Below, one piece after another: positions 38,236 to 47,192 of a stretch of 64,000 nt of DNA. Location: NCBI RefSeq assembly GCF_022899355.1, contig NZ_JALJCK010000009.1, positions 246,930 to 310,929 of the forward strand. The letters run 5' to 3'. Source of the stretch: Shinella yambaruensis. Its GTDB lineage: Bacteria; Pseudomonadota; Alphaproteobacteria; Rhizobiales; Rhizobiaceae. The notes beneath the pieces were generated by a model that was not told the DNA's origin, did no database searches, and saw only the letters and a program-made list of their open reading frames with translations. Positions within the stretch are counted from its first letter, which is position 1, and every line of letters starts with the position of its first letter. The position numbers were made by a program, and so were the translations under genes.

Positions 38236-38895
38236 TTGATTCACTTCGAGAATGTCGGACTGCGCTATGGAATGGGCCCGGAAATCCTCCGCGACCTGAC
38301 CTTCGATATTCCGCACCGCTCCTTCCAGTTCCTGACCGGGCCGTCCGGCGCCGGCAAGACGACGTTGCTGCGCCTGCTCTTCCTCTCCCTGCAGCCGACG
38401 CGCGGCATCATCCGCACCTTCGACCGCGAGATCTCGACCATCCCGCGCGACGAGCTGCCGATGCTGCGCCGGCGCATCGGCATCGTCTTCCAGGATTTCC
38501 GCCTGCTCGATCACCTGACGACCTATGAGAACGTCGCCCTGCCGCTGCGCGTGCGCGGCAAGGAGGAAGCGAGCTATCGTGCCGACGTGCTCGAACTTCT
38601 GAAATGGGTCGGGCTCGGGGAACGAATCAACGTGTTGCCGCCGGTGCTGTCGGGCGGGGAGAAGCAGCGTGCGGCCATTGCCCGCGCCCTCATCGACCGG
38701 CCGGAACTGCTGCTCGCCGACGAGCCGACCGGCAATGTCGACCCGCCGATGGCACGCCGGCTGCTCAGCCTCTTCCTCGAACTGAACCGGCTCGGCACCG
38801 CCGTGGTGATCGCCACGCACGATCTGTCGCTGATGGACCAGGTGGAGGCGCGGCGCATGATCCTCTCGCAAGGGCGGCTCGACATCTATGACTGA
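38236..38895 (+). CDS. ftsE: Cell-division ATP-binding protein FtsE
   Basis: This 219-residue ABC ATPase works with FtsX at the septum to activate peptidoglycan hydrolases. Walker A is GPSGAGKTTLLRLL, the signature is LSGGEKQRAAIARAL, Walker B is LLLADEPTGNVD and the switch His is in IATHDLSLMD. The start is TTG at 38236 (MIHFENVGLRYG), the usual FtsE N-terminus; no ATG or strong ribosome site is available. It overlaps ftsX by eight bases. Confidence 0.95.
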   Translation: MIHFENVGLRYGMGPEILRDLTFDIPHRSFQFLTGPSGAGKTTLLRLLFLSLQPTRGIIRTFDREISTIPRDELPMLRRRIGIVFQDFRLLDHLTTYENVALPLRVRGKEEASYRADVLELLKWVGLGERINVLPPVLSGGEKQRAAIARALIDRPELLLADEPTGNVDPPMARRLLSLFLELNRLGTAVVIATHDLSLMDQVEARRMILSQGRLDIYD

Positions 38896-39895
38896 CGCGC
38901 CCCGCGAGACCGCCCAGGAGGCCCAGCCCGCCCGCCGGCCGGAAATGAAGGTGCGCCCGACGGCGCCCATCGTGCCGCCGGCGAATGTTTCCGGCAATGC
39001 GCTGATGCTCGTCATCGCCATCATGGCCTTCCTCGCCTGCCTCACCTTCGGCGCGGTCAGCATGGTGCGGGCGACGGCGGCGAGCTGGCAGAGCCAGATC
39101 TCCCGCGAGATCACCATCCAGATCAAGCCGGACGACGATCTCGATATGGAGAAGGCGCTCACGGACGCGCGCGACCTTGCCCTCACCTTCTCCGGCACGC
39201 GCGACGGCACGATCGTCGACAAGACGGCAACGGCACGGCTGCTCGAACCCTGGCTCGGCGAGGGGCTGAACATCGACGAACTGCCGGTGCCGCGCCTCGT
39301 CATCGTCACCATCGACGAGCAGAACCCGCCGGATTTCACGGCGATGCGGGCCGCGCTGGCGGAGAAGATCCCGACGGCCTTCCTCGACGACCACCGCACC
39401 TGGGTCGACCGTCTCGTCGCCATGGCGCGCACGACGGCCTTCATCGGCACGGGCGTGCTGGTGCTCGTCTTCTCCGCCATGGTGCTGACCGTCATCTTCG
39501 CGACGCGCGGCGCGCTTTCCGGCAACCGGCATATCGTCGAGGTGCTGCATTTCGTCGGCGCCGAGGCGAGCTTCGTCGCTTCCGAATTCCAGAAGCATTT
39601 CCTGAAGATCAGCCTGAAGGGCTCGCTTGCCGGCGGGCTGCTGGCGGCGCTGTTCTTCGCCGTCGCTGGCTTCTGGCAGGGGCGCTCCATCGCGACGCCG
39701 CAGAGCGACCAGGCGACGGCGCTGTTCGGCACCTTCTCCATGGGGGTCACGGGTTATCTCGGCATTGCCGGCACGATCGTCGTGATCGCGCTGCTGACGA
39801 CGCTGACGGCCCGTTTCACCGTGATGCGGACCATCCACGAAATCGACCAGATCCGCTCCGACCCTTCACGCACCGACCAGTTGCCCGACCCATGA
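38888..39895 (+). CDS. ftsX: Cell-division ABC transporter membrane protein FtsX
   Basis: FtsX has 335 residues with a cytoplasmic N-terminus (residues 1-36), one TM helix, a periplasmic loop (about 60-180) that contacts hydrolase activators, then three more helices. GVLVLVFSAMVLTVIFATRGALSGNRHIVEVLHFVGAEASFVASEFQKHFL is the conserved FtsX core. It overlaps ftsE, so the two subunits are translated together. The M23 peptidase gene of this window is a plausible type of downstream partner but is unlinked. Confidence 0.93.
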   Translation: MTDAPRETAQEAQPARRPEMKVRPTAPIVPPANVSGNALMLVIAIMAFLACLTFGAVSMVRATAASWQSQISREITIQIKPDDDLDMEKALTDARDLALTFSGTRDGTIVDKTATARLLEPWLGEGLNIDELPVPRLVIVTIDEQNPPDFTAMRAALAEKIPTAFLDDHRTWVDRLVAMARTTAFIGTGVLVLVFSAMVLTVIFATRGALSGNRHIVEVLHFVGAEASFVASEFQKHFLKISLKGSLAGGLLAALFFAVAGFWQGRSIATPQSDQATALFGTFSMGVTGYLGIAGTIVVIALLTTLTARFTVMRTIHEIDQIRSDPSRTDQLPDP

Positions 39896-39953
39896 CGCGG
39901 ACCGGACGGGCGCTCGCCGTAAAACGGACTATCGGTTGCCGCAATCCCGTTCT

Positions 39954-40679
39954 ATGGACGGAATCATGAACGCGCTTGAACGGGCAAAACCGGGTCTGCC
40001 GCACGGCGCCCGGTCTGACGGGGCGGGACGGCGACGCAAAGGCCCCGTCCGTCTCGCCGTGCGCGTGGTTCTCGCGCTCCTCCTGCTCGCTGCCGTGGCG
40101 GGCACGGGCGGCTTCCTCTATTTCGCCGAAACCGTCGCCGCGCTCGAAACGCCGAGCGACCCGAAGGCCGATGCCATCGTGGTGCTGACCGGCGGCTACC
40201 AGCGCATCGACCGGGCCATCGACCTTCTCAAGCAGGGCGCCGGCGAGCGGCTGCTGATCTCGGGCGTCAACCCCGCGACGAGCGGCAACCAGATCCGCAA
40301 GCTCACGCAGAGCTCGTCTACGCTGTTCGAATGCTGCGTCGACATGGGGTACGAAGCGGTCGACACGATCGGCAATGCCAACGAGACGGCGCGCTGGATC
40401 AGCGACCACCAGTTCCGCCGCGTGCTCGTCGTCACCAACAACTACCACATGCCGCGCAGCCTGCTGGAGCTGAAGGTCATCGATCCCAGGACCGAGTTCA
40501 TCGCCTATCCCGTCGTCAATTCGGACCTGAAGAACGGCAACTGGCTGCGCCAGCCGGGCGTGATGAAGGCGATGCTGTCGGAATATCTCAAGTATAGCCT
40601 CGCGCATATCCGCGCCTTTGCCGGCGCGCGCAGCTGGTCCGGACTGCGCGGCGACATGGCGGGCCTTTCCGGCGGCTGA
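39954..40679 (+). CDS. YdcF family protein (SanA/ElyC-like)
   Basis: This 241-residue protein has one N-terminal TM helix (about residues 36-57) and a DUF218 domain in the periplasm: DAIVVLTGGYQRIDRAIDLL, then LISGVNP and VVTNNYHMPRSLLELK. ElyC and SanA of E. coli act in envelope sugar assembly and vancomycin resistance. An ATG at 39966 is an alternative start. It follows ftsX closely, which fits an envelope role. Confidence 0.85.
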   Translation: MDGIMNALERAKPGLPHGARSDGAGRRRKGPVRLAVRVVLALLLLAAVAGTGGFLYFAETVAALETPSDPKADAIVVLTGGYQRIDRAIDLLKQGAGERLLISGVNPATSGNQIRKLTQSSSTLFECCVDMGYEAVDTIGNANETARWISDHQFRRVLVVTNNYHMPRSLLELKVIDPRTEFIAYPVVNSDLKNGNWLRQPGVMKAMLSEYLKYSLAHIRAFAGARSWSGLRGDMAGLSGG

Positions 40680-40728
40680 TCGCTATGGCGGAAGCCTCCT
40701 TTCAGGCCCTTGTTTTTCCGCATCCCGT

Positions 40729-40765
40729 CAGTGCAAAACCGTGCACACTTTTGCGCGACACGCTT
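40729..40765 (+). repeat. Short rhizobial intergenic repeat, copy before plsC
   Basis: GTGCAAAACCGTGCACAC, then TTTTGCGCGACACGC, aligns with the central part of the copies at 32099 and 54584. It is 50 bases before the plsC start. Confidence 0.45.
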
Positions 40766-40814
40766 TTGAATATCGTGTAGGGCGAAGAAACGCGTCCCGC
40801 TGACAGGCTGCCTG

Positions 40815-41603
40815 ATGATCGCTTTCCGTTCCGTGCTCTTCAATACCCTCTTCTACCTGAACCTCATCGTGCAGATGATCGTCATGACGCCGGCCTATTT
40901 CCTGCTGCCGCGCAAGAAGGCCTACGGCATCGCCAAGAACTGGGTGAGGAGCAATCACTGGCTCTTCGAGACGATCGTCGGCACGACCTTCGAGATCGAA
41001 GGGCTGGAGAACATCCCGAAGGGCGGCTACATCTTCGCGCCGAAGCACCAGTCCTTCTGGGATGCCTATGCATTGCTGCCCTGGCTGGACGATCCCTTCT
41101 ATATCCTCAAGCGTGAACTCACCTGGATCCCGCTCTTCGGCTGGTATCTGAAGAAGCAACGCATGGTGCCGGTCGATCGCAGCGCGCGCGGCAAGGTCAT
41201 GGCCGCCGTCATGCAGCGCACCAAGGCGGAGATGAATTCCGGCCGCCAGCTCATCATCTATCCGGAAGGCACGCGTCGCCCGCCGGGCGCGACGCCGGAA
41301 TACAAGTACGGCATCGCCCGCCTCTATCGCGATCTCCAGGTGCCGGTCGTGCCGGTCGTCATGCATCCGGGCCTGTTCTGGCCGCGGCGCAAGTTCATCC
41401 GCTATCCAGGGCACTTCAAGGTGCGCATCCTGCCGGCGATCGAGCCGGGCATGGATCCGGACGCCTTCCTCGCCCATCTCGTCGAGGTGATGGAGACGGC
41501 GAGCGACCGGCTGCTGGTGGAAACCGCGGCGGCGAACCCGAACCTGCCTTTGCCGCCGACGGCCGAGCGGCGTCTGGCGGAGCTGAAGGCACACGCCGCC
41601 TGA
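40815..41603 (+). CDS. plsC: 1-acyl-sn-glycerol-3-phosphate acyltransferase
   Basis: This 262-residue inner-membrane acyltransferase makes phosphatidic acid from lysophosphatidic acid. The HX4D motif (KHQSFWDAYAL), the VPVDR block, and IIYPEGTRRPPG for phosphate binding are intact. A hydrophobic N-terminal helix (about 6-30) anchors it. It ends directly against the stop of the convergent glutamylcyclotransferase gene. The product is also often named acyltransferase PlsC/Agp. Confidence 0.92.
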   Translation: MIAFRSVLFNTLFYLNLIVQMIVMTPAYFLLPRKKAYGIAKNWVRSNHWLFETIVGTTFEIEGLENIPKGGYIFAPKHQSFWDAYALLPWLDDPFYILKRELTWIPLFGWYLKKQRMVPVDRSARGKVMAAVMQRTKAEMNSGRQLIIYPEGTRRPPGATPEYKYGIARLYRDLQVPVVPVVMHPGLFWPRRKFIRYPGHFKVRILPAIEPGMDPDAFLAHLVEVMETASDRLLVETAAANPNLPLPPTAERRLAELKAHAA

Positions 41604-42164
41604 TCAGGCGGAGCTTCGTGCGTGGAGGTTTTCCGCGGTGCGACCGACATCCTCCAGCCAATGGTCGCGGATGCCCATTTCGCGCAGATGCACCAGCGTG
41701 TTGCGCACATAGTCGATATTGTGGCCCGACTTGCCGACGGCGGAACTGACGGTCGCGGCCGCCTCCTCGACGGAGAGCGCGCCGGCGAACTGGTGGTGGG
41801 CGCGGTCGCAGATATAGGCGAGCGTCGAGACGCGGCGGCCGTCGCCGAGCGTCGCGGCAAGCGTGCGCTCCTTGTAGACATGGGTCACCAGTTCCCGCTC
41901 GCGCAGGTAATCGACCACCGCCTCCCGGCTTGCGGGTGCGATGCGGAAGGCGACGCCGCGGCAGGAGCCGCCGCGATCGAGGCCCAGCACGAGGCCGGGT
42001 CTGGCCTCCGTGCCGCGATGGACCCAGGAGCGCACGCAGAGCGAACGGCGGAAGCCGAAGAGATGGGCCGGCTGCTGTTCCTCGAATTCGAAGCCCGGAT
42101 TCCACATCAGCGAACCGTAGCCAAAAACCCAGAATTCGTTCATATCCACCGTCACCTGGACCAT
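41604..42164 (-). CDS. ChaC-type gamma-glutamylcyclotransferase
   Basis: This 186-residue enzyme is predicted to cleave glutathione to 5-oxoproline and Cys-Gly. It has the substrate-binding FGYGSLMWNPGF near the N-terminus, CRGVAFRI, and the catalytic Glu in LRERELVTHVYKE. A tail from about 150 resembles ChaC ends. The stop codon abuts that of plsC with no base between. The ATG at 42164 could be 42146 (MNEFWVFGYG), which would be a more typical start. Confidence 0.85.
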   Translation of the reverse strand: MVQVTVDMNEFWVFGYGSLMWNPGFEFEEQQPAHLFGFRRSLCVRSWVHRGTEARPGLVLGLDRGGSCRGVAFRIAPASREAVVDYLRERELVTHVYKERTLAATLGDGRRVSTLAYICDRAHHQFAGALSVEEAAATVSSAVGKSGHNIDYVRNTLVHLREMGIRDHWLEDVGRTAENLHARSSA

Positions 42165-42240
42165 CTCTCAAAAAGCCGCCGCAATTGCCGGCTTTGACGC
42201 GCTTGCGGGCAAATCATGTCCGCCACCATTGGAGAACAAC

Positions 42241-43248
42241 ATGGCATCGTCAAGCCGCGCCGGCACGTCCGGCGTCACGCGCAAACTCGTCCGGCTCGCC
42301 GTTGCCGTCGTTCTCGTCGCCGCGCTCTATACGGGCGGATGGTTCTATGCCGCAAGCTGGCTGAAGGACACGCTGGACCGGCAGCTCTCCGCATCCGCGC
42401 AGGGCATGCATTCGGCCTCGTGCAGCAATCTTTCCGTTCGCGGCTTCCCGTTCCGCATCGGCCTCTTCTGCGATGCGGTCGGCATCGACGACCGCCCGAC
42501 GGGCCTGTCGGCGAGCTTCGGGGCGCTCCGCTCGGCCGCGCAGGTCTATCGCCCGGGCCATGCGGTCGCCGAACTCGACGGGCCGGCGCAGGTGCGCGTG
42601 ACGCCCGATCTCGTCTTCGATGCCGACTGGGATCTTCTGCGGGCAAGCGGCACCGCCTGGACGAACGGGCTCGACCGTGCCTCGGTCGCCTATGACGGGC
42701 TGAAGGGCCGGCTCAACGTGCCCTCCGAGGCCGTTTCGCTCGGCGTGACCGCTGCCCATGGTGAAAAGCATATCCGTCAATCCGGTGGGGCGCTCGATGT
42801 CGCCGCCTCCTTCGATGCGCTCTCGCTCGATCTTGGCGACCGGGTGCTGCCGCCGCTTGACGTCACGGCCGACATGACGATCGCCGATGCCGCGACATGG
42901 ATCTCCGCCGAAGGCCCGCCGGCCGGCGCGCCGCTCGGCGCAAACATGGAGCTGCGCCGCCTGTCGCTCGACCTCGGCGACGGCAAGGTGGCGACCCTTT
43001 CCGGCCCGCTCAAGGTGGGTGACGACGGCTACCTCTCGGGCACGCTCGATCTCGACATCGCCGGCATCACGGTCTGGCGCGACCGGATCTCCGAGGCGTT
43101 TCCGGAGATCGCGGAGACGGCGGCGCAGGTCGCGCAGGTGGTCGAAGGCCTGTCGAAGGGCGGCGACCGGGCGGTGGTGAAGCTCAATGTGCAGGACGGG
43201 ACGGTCTATCTCGGCCTCTTCCCGATCGCGTTCATCCCGCCGATCTGA
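42241..43248 (+). CDS. DUF2125 domain protein
   Basis: This 335-residue protein has an N-terminal signal anchor (about residues 15-37) and a large domain, probably periplasmic, with beta-rich repeats (for example LNVPSEAVSLGVTAAHGEKH). Two cysteines (CSNLSV, FCDAVG) could pair. DUF2125 proteins are common in alphaproteobacteria and uncharacterised. GGAG lies six bases before the ATG at 42241, which decides it over the upstream TTG. It is convergent with the prephenate dehydrogenase gene, two bases apart. Confidence 0.85.
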   Translation: MASSSRAGTSGVTRKLVRLAVAVVLVAALYTGGWFYAASWLKDTLDRQLSASAQGMHSASCSNLSVRGFPFRIGLFCDAVGIDDRPTGLSASFGALRSAAQVYRPGHAVAELDGPAQVRVTPDLVFDADWDLLRASGTAWTNGLDRASVAYDGLKGRLNVPSEAVSLGVTAAHGEKHIRQSGGALDVAASFDALSLDLGDRVLPPLDVTADMTIADAATWISAEGPPAGAPLGANMELRRLSLDLGDGKVATLSGPLKVGDDGYLSGTLDLDIAGITVWRDRISEAFPEIAETAAQVAQVVEGLSKGGDRAVVKLNVQDGTVYLGLFPIAFIPPI

Positions 43249-43250
43249 TC

Positions 43251-44180
43251 TCAGCTCTTCTTGTCGGCGACCGGTCGGCCGAAATTCGGCGCGGACGTGT
43301 CCTGGCCCGCATCGATGATCGAGCGGCGGATGGCGCGAGTGCGGGTGAAAAGGTCGAAGAGCTTCTCGCCATCGCCCCAGCGGATGGCGCGCTGCAGATA
43401 GGCGAGGTCCTCGGAAAAGCGCGCCAGCATTTCGAGGATCGCGTCCTTGTTGTGCAGGCAGACGTCCCGCCACATGGTCGGGTCCGAGGCGGCGAGGCGG
43501 GTGAAATCGCGGAAGCCCGAGGCGGAATATTTGATTACCTCGGATTCCGTCACGGTTTCGAGATCGTCCGCCGTGCCGACGATGTTGTAGGCGATGATAT
43601 GCGGCAGGTGCGAGACGATGGCGAGCACCTTGTCGTGGTGCTCCGTGTCCATCTCGTCGACCTTGGAGCCGAGCGCCTCCCAGAAGGCGGCGAGCCTGCG
43701 CTTGGCCTCCTTGTCCGTGCCGTGCACGGGGGTGAGGATGCACCAGCGGTTCTGGAACAGTTCGGCGAAGCCGGCGTCCGGGCCGGAATGCTCGGTGCCC
43801 GCCAGCGGGTGGCCGGGGATGAAATGCACGGTCTTCGGCATGTGCGGCAGCATCTGCGCGACGACCGAGGTTTTGGTGGAGCCGACGTCGGTGACGATGG
43901 CGCCGGGCTTCAGGTGCGGGGCGATGTCCTCCGCCACCTTGCCGGAGGCGCCAACGGGCACCGAGACGATGACGAGGTCGGCGCCTTCCACGGCCGTGCC
44001 GGCGTCATGGACGTAGTCGGTGCCGAGCTCGAGTTCGCGGGCGCGGTCGAGCGTCTCCTGGCTGCGGCTGGAAATGGTGACGGTCCTGGCAAGGCCCTTC
44101 GCCTTGACGGCGCGGGCGATGGAGGAGCCGATGAGGCCGATGCCGATCAGTGCGATCTTGTCGAAATGTCCGTCCGTCAT
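43251..44180 (-). CDS. tyrC: Prephenate / arogenate dehydrogenase family protein
   Basis: This 309-residue NAD(P)-dependent enzyme of tyrosine synthesis has the Rossmann motif IALIGIGLIGSSIARAVK, then DLVIVSVPVGASGKVAED, VTDVGSTK, and the catalytic His region FIPGHPLAGTEHSG. MDTEHHDKVLAIVSHLPHIIAYNIV is the conserved dimer-helix part. No chorismate mutase domain is fused. Whether it uses prephenate or arogenate cannot be told; cyclohexadienyl dehydrogenase is a safe name. Confidence 0.9.
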   Translation of the reverse strand: MTDGHFDKIALIGIGLIGSSIARAVKAKGLARTVTISSRSQETLDRARELELGTDYVHDAGTAVEGADLVIVSVPVGASGKVAEDIAPHLKPGAIVTDVGSTKTSVVAQMLPHMPKTVHFIPGHPLAGTEHSGPDAGFAELFQNRWCILTPVHGTDKEAKRRLAAFWEALGSKVDEMDTEHHDKVLAIVSHLPHIIAYNIVGTADDLETVTESEVIKYSASGFRDFTRLAASDPTMWRDVCLHNKDAILEMLARFSEDLAYLQRAIRWGDGEKLFDLFTRTRAIRRSIIDAGQDTSAPNFGRPVADKKS

Positions 44181-44244
44181 GCCCTTCGCCCTTCGTTTCC
44201 GCTTGGGCCCGCTCTAGCGGGCGGGCCGGCATTTGTCGAGGGGA

Positions 44245-44994
44245 TCAGCGCGGCGCGCGCTCGCGCGTCGTCGGCACGCCCTGCGGGGCGAGTACAGGTA
44301 CGAAGACGCGGCGCGAGGCGCGGGCGGCGACGGGCAGGCCCTGATAGAGCCGCTTCTGCGCCTCCACGATGATGACGCCGGAGAACATCGGCCAGAGCAT
44401 GCGCCCCAGACGCTCGAAGGCGCCGCGCAGTTTCTGCACGCTGCGCAGCTTGGAGGGCGGGAAGAACAGCGCTTCGGCCGAGGCGCCGGGCGTGAAGTTG
44501 GTCTCGCGCAACAGCGCGGTCAGCTGGCCGCGCGAATAGGGCCGGCCGGAGCCGAAGGGCGTATGCTCCATGCGTGCCCAGACGCCGCGCCGGTTCGGCA
44601 CGACGATGACGAGCCGCCCGCCCGGGGCCAGCACGCGCCAGAGCTCCTTCATCGTCTCGCGCGGGTTCTCCGCAAATTCCAGCGAATGCACCATCAGCAC
44701 GCGATCGACCGAGGCATCCGGCAGCGGCAGTTCCTCGTCGAAGACAAGGGCCGTGGAGGAGAGCTCGCCCGGCGGCCAGTTCACCGCGCCCTGGCCGGCC
44801 GGCATGAAGGCGAAGGTGCGCTCGGTATCGGCGCGGAACCGTTCCAGGTAGGGCACGGCATAACCGAGCCCGACCAGCCGCTCGTCCGGCAGGCGCGCCC
44901 AGAGCGAGGCGAGCGCCATGGCGATCGAATGGTCGGCGAGGCGCCCGAGCGGCGAGTGGTAGAATTCACGAAGGTCGACGATATCGGCATGCAT
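44245..44994 (-). CDS. Class I SAM-dependent methyltransferase
   Basis: This 249-residue methyltransferase has LVGLGYAVPYLERFRAD in the place of motif I and LPLPDASVDRVLMVHSLEFAENP for motifs II-III, then ELWRVLAPGGRLVIVVPNRRGVWAR. These match Methyltransf_11-type proteins that pair with gloB in Rhizobiales. Motif I is degenerate (G-x-G with YA rather than G-x-G-x-G), a point to test if activity matters. It is divergent from gloB with 89 bases between starts. The substrate is unknown. Confidence 0.8.
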   Translation of the reverse strand: MHADIVDLREFYHSPLGRLADHSIAMALASLWARLPDERLVGLGYAVPYLERFRADTERTFAFMPAGQGAVNWPPGELSSTALVFDEELPLPDASVDRVLMVHSLEFAENPRETMKELWRVLAPGGRLVIVVPNRRGVWARMEHTPFGSGRPYSRGQLTALLRETNFTPGASAEALFFPPSKLRSVQKLRGAFERLGRMLWPMFSGVIIVEAQKRLYQGLPVAARASRRVFVPVLAPQGVPTTRERAPR

Positions 44995-45083
44995 GACCTG
45001 AATGTGCGCGACGGGCCGGTGGACTTCAAGGCCGATTGCCTTACATTCCCGCCGACCGCCCGCAATGCGATGAGGAATGCGCC

Positions 45084-45848
45084 ATGACCCCGCTGGAAAT
45101 AGACCTCTTTCCCTGCCGCAGCGATAATTTCGGCGTGCTGCTGCACGATCCGGCGACGGGGGCGACCGCGAGCATCGATGCGCCGGAGGAAAAGCCCATC
45201 CTCGATGCGCTCGCCCGCCGCGGCTGGACGCTCAGCCATATCTTCACGACGCATCACCACAACGACCATGTCGAGGCCAATCTGACGCTGAAGAACCGTT
45301 TCGGCGCGACGATCATCGGGCCGGCGCGCGAGACGATCCCGGGCATCGACCGCAAGGTGGATGGCGGCGACAGCTTCGACTTTGCCGGCAGGCGCGTCGA
45401 GGTCATCCTGACGCCGGGGCATACGGCTGGGCACATCTGCTTCCATCTGCCGGCGGAAAAGCTGCTCTTTGCGGCCGATACGCTGTTTGCGCTCGGCTGC
45501 GGCCGGCTCTTCGAGGGCACGCCGGCGCAGATGTGGGAATCGCTTGAAAAGCTCGCCGCGCTGCCGGAGGAGACGACCGTCTATTTCGGCCATGAATACA
45601 CGCTCTCCAATGCACGCTTCGCCATAACCGTCGATCCGGGCAATGCCGCCCTCGCAAGCCGCGTGGCGGAGATCGAGTCGCTTCGGGCGGCGGGCGCTTT
45701 CACCGCACCGACGACCATCGGCCTCGAAAAGGCGACCAACCCCTTCCTGCGGGCCGCCGATCCTTCGATCCGCCGCCATCTCGGCATGGAAACGGCGAGC
45801 GACGCCGAGGTCTTTGCGGAAATCCGCGCACGCAAGGACCGGTTCTGA
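45084..45848 (+). CDS. gloB: Hydroxyacylglutathione hydrolase (glyoxalase II)
   Basis: This 254-residue metallo-beta-lactamase-fold enzyme hydrolyses S-lactoylglutathione to lactate and glutathione. The metal motif [12 protein letters not shown], the [15 protein letters not shown] and [19 protein letters not shown] segments, and [15 protein letters not shown] supply all the zinc ligands. The ATG at 45084 has GAGGAA upstream. Its stop overlaps the cupin start by one base. Confidence 0.95.
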   Translation: MTPLEIDLFPCRSDNFGVLLHDPATGATASIDAPEEKPILDALARRGWTLSHIFTTHHHNDHVEANLTLKNRFGATIIGPARETIPGIDRKVDGGDSFDFAGRRVEVILTPGHTAGHICFHLPAEKLLFAADTLFALGCGRLFEGTPAQMWESLEKLAALPEETTVYFGHEYTLSNARFAITVDPGNAALASRVAEIESLRAAGAFTAPTTIGLEKATNPFLRAADPSIRRHLGMETASDAEVFAEIRARKDRF

Positions 45849-46270
45849 TGACGCCCCGGGATATCATCGCCCGGCTCGGCATGGAGCGGCATCCGGAAGG
45901 CGGCTGGTATGTGCAGACCTTTCGCGATGCCGCGGGCGGCGCGCGCGGACATTCGACGGCGATCTACTACCTCCTGGAGCGGGGCGAGCGCTCGCACTGG
46001 CACCGGGTGAAGGATGCGGTCGAGGTCTGGCACCATTATGCCGGCGGGCCGCTGGCGCTGTCTGTGAGTGACGGCGCTGCGCCGGCGGAGACGCAGGTGC
46101 TGGGGCCGGATCTTGCGGCGGGCGAACGGCCGCAGGTCATCGTGCCGGCGAACTGGTGGCAAGCGGCCGAACCGCTCGGCGACTGGACGCTGGTCGGCTG
46201 CACGGTCTCGCCGGGCTTTCTCTTCTCGTCCTTCGAGATGGCGCCGCCCGGCTGGGAACCGGGCGCCTGA
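45848..46270 (+). CDS. DUF985 cupin-domain protein
   Basis: This 140-residue single cupin has the DUF985 features HPEGGWYVQTFRD, TAIYYLLERGERSHWHRVKDAVEVWHHYAG and PANWWQAAEPLGDWTLVGCTVSPGFLFSSFEMA. His residues in SHWH and WHHY may bind a metal. The family may act on sugar-like or small epimerase-type substrates; the function is not known. It is translationally coupled to gloB (TGATG). Confidence 0.85.
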   Translation: MTPRDIIARLGMERHPEGGWYVQTFRDAAGGARGHSTAIYYLLERGERSHWHRVKDAVEVWHHYAGGPLALSVSDGAAPAETQVLGPDLAAGERPQVIVPANWWQAAEPLGDWTLVGCTVSPGFLFSSFEMAPPGWEPGA

Positions 46271-47152
46271 TCAGGCCGGGCTTGCCGCCGCCTTGCGGAA
46301 GATCATGTCCTTGGCGGCGAGGATTGCCCCGCCCGTGACCAGCAGGCAGGCAAGGCCGATGCGCCAGGACGGTTCGGCAAAGCCGGACAGGATCAGCACG
46401 AGCGTCGAGAGCAGCGGTGCGGCATAGCTTGCGGCCCCGAGGATCTGGATGTCGCCGTTCTTGATGCCGAAATCCCAGGCATAGAAGGCCGCGCCGACGG
46501 GCAGGAGGCCAAGGCCGGCGACGGCGAGCCATTCGAAGCCCGTTTGCGGCCAGACCGTGGTTTCCAGCATCAGGTGGCAGGCAAGCGAGAGGAGGGCGGT
46601 GGCGAGGCAGAAGCCGGTCACCACATCCGTCGAGACCGCCTCGAAACGGCGGGTGAGCAGTGAATAGCCCGCCCAGGTGAAGGCGCAGAGGAAGGCCGCG
46701 CCATAGCCGACAAGGTACGCCTCATCGAAGGCGAAGCCGTTGCGGCCGACGATGAGCACCGTGCCGCCGAGGCCGAGGCACGCGCCGACGACATGATTCC
46801 ATTTCAGCCGCTCGCCCGGCAGCAGCGCCGAGCCGACGACGATGAGGAGCGGCCAGAGATAGGCGATCAGGCCGGCTTCCACGGCGGGCGCGTTGCGCAG
46901 CGCGGTGAAGTAGAGGAAGTGGTAGCCGAAGAGGCCGAGAATGCCGGTGATCCAGACCTTGGCCGGTTGCCGCAGCAGCTTGGTGCGCTCGGGCCGGGCG
47001 AGGAGCACGAAGATGCCGGGCAGGCTGCCGATCAGGAAGCAGACGGCGGAGAGCTGGAAGGGCGGCATCTTGCCGGAGGCCGCAGTGAAGAGCGCGAGCA
47101 GCGACCACATCAGGATCGCCGAAAAGCCAATCAGGGTCGCACGCGTCTTCAA
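46271..47152 (-). CDS. EamA/DMT-family transporter (YddG-like)
   Basis: This 293-residue protein has ten hydrophobic helices and two EamA repeats (about residues 8-140 and 150-285). RNAPAVEAGLIAYLWPLLIVVGSALLPGERL is reminiscent of YddG, an aromatic amino acid exporter. That substrate is an inference. The start is TTG at 47152 with GGAG nine bases upstream; no ATG gives the complete first helix. It is convergent with the cupin gene, adjacent without a gap. Confidence 0.85.
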   Translation of the reverse strand: MKTRATLIGFSAILMWSLLALFTAASGKMPPFQLSAVCFLIGSLPGIFVLLARPERTKLLRQPAKVWITGILGLFGYHFLYFTALRNAPAVEAGLIAYLWPLLIVVGSALLPGERLKWNHVVGACLGLGGTVLIVGRNGFAFDEAYLVGYGAAFLCAFTWAGYSLLTRRFEAVSTDVVTGFCLATALLSLACHLMLETTVWPQTGFEWLAVAGLGLLPVGAAFYAWDFGIKNGDIQILGAASYAAPLLSTLVLILSGFAEPSWRIGLACLLVTGGAILAAKDMIFRKAAASPA

Positions 47153-47192
47153 GGCCGATCACTCCCGCCGGTCCGCCGACGGGCCGGGCGCG

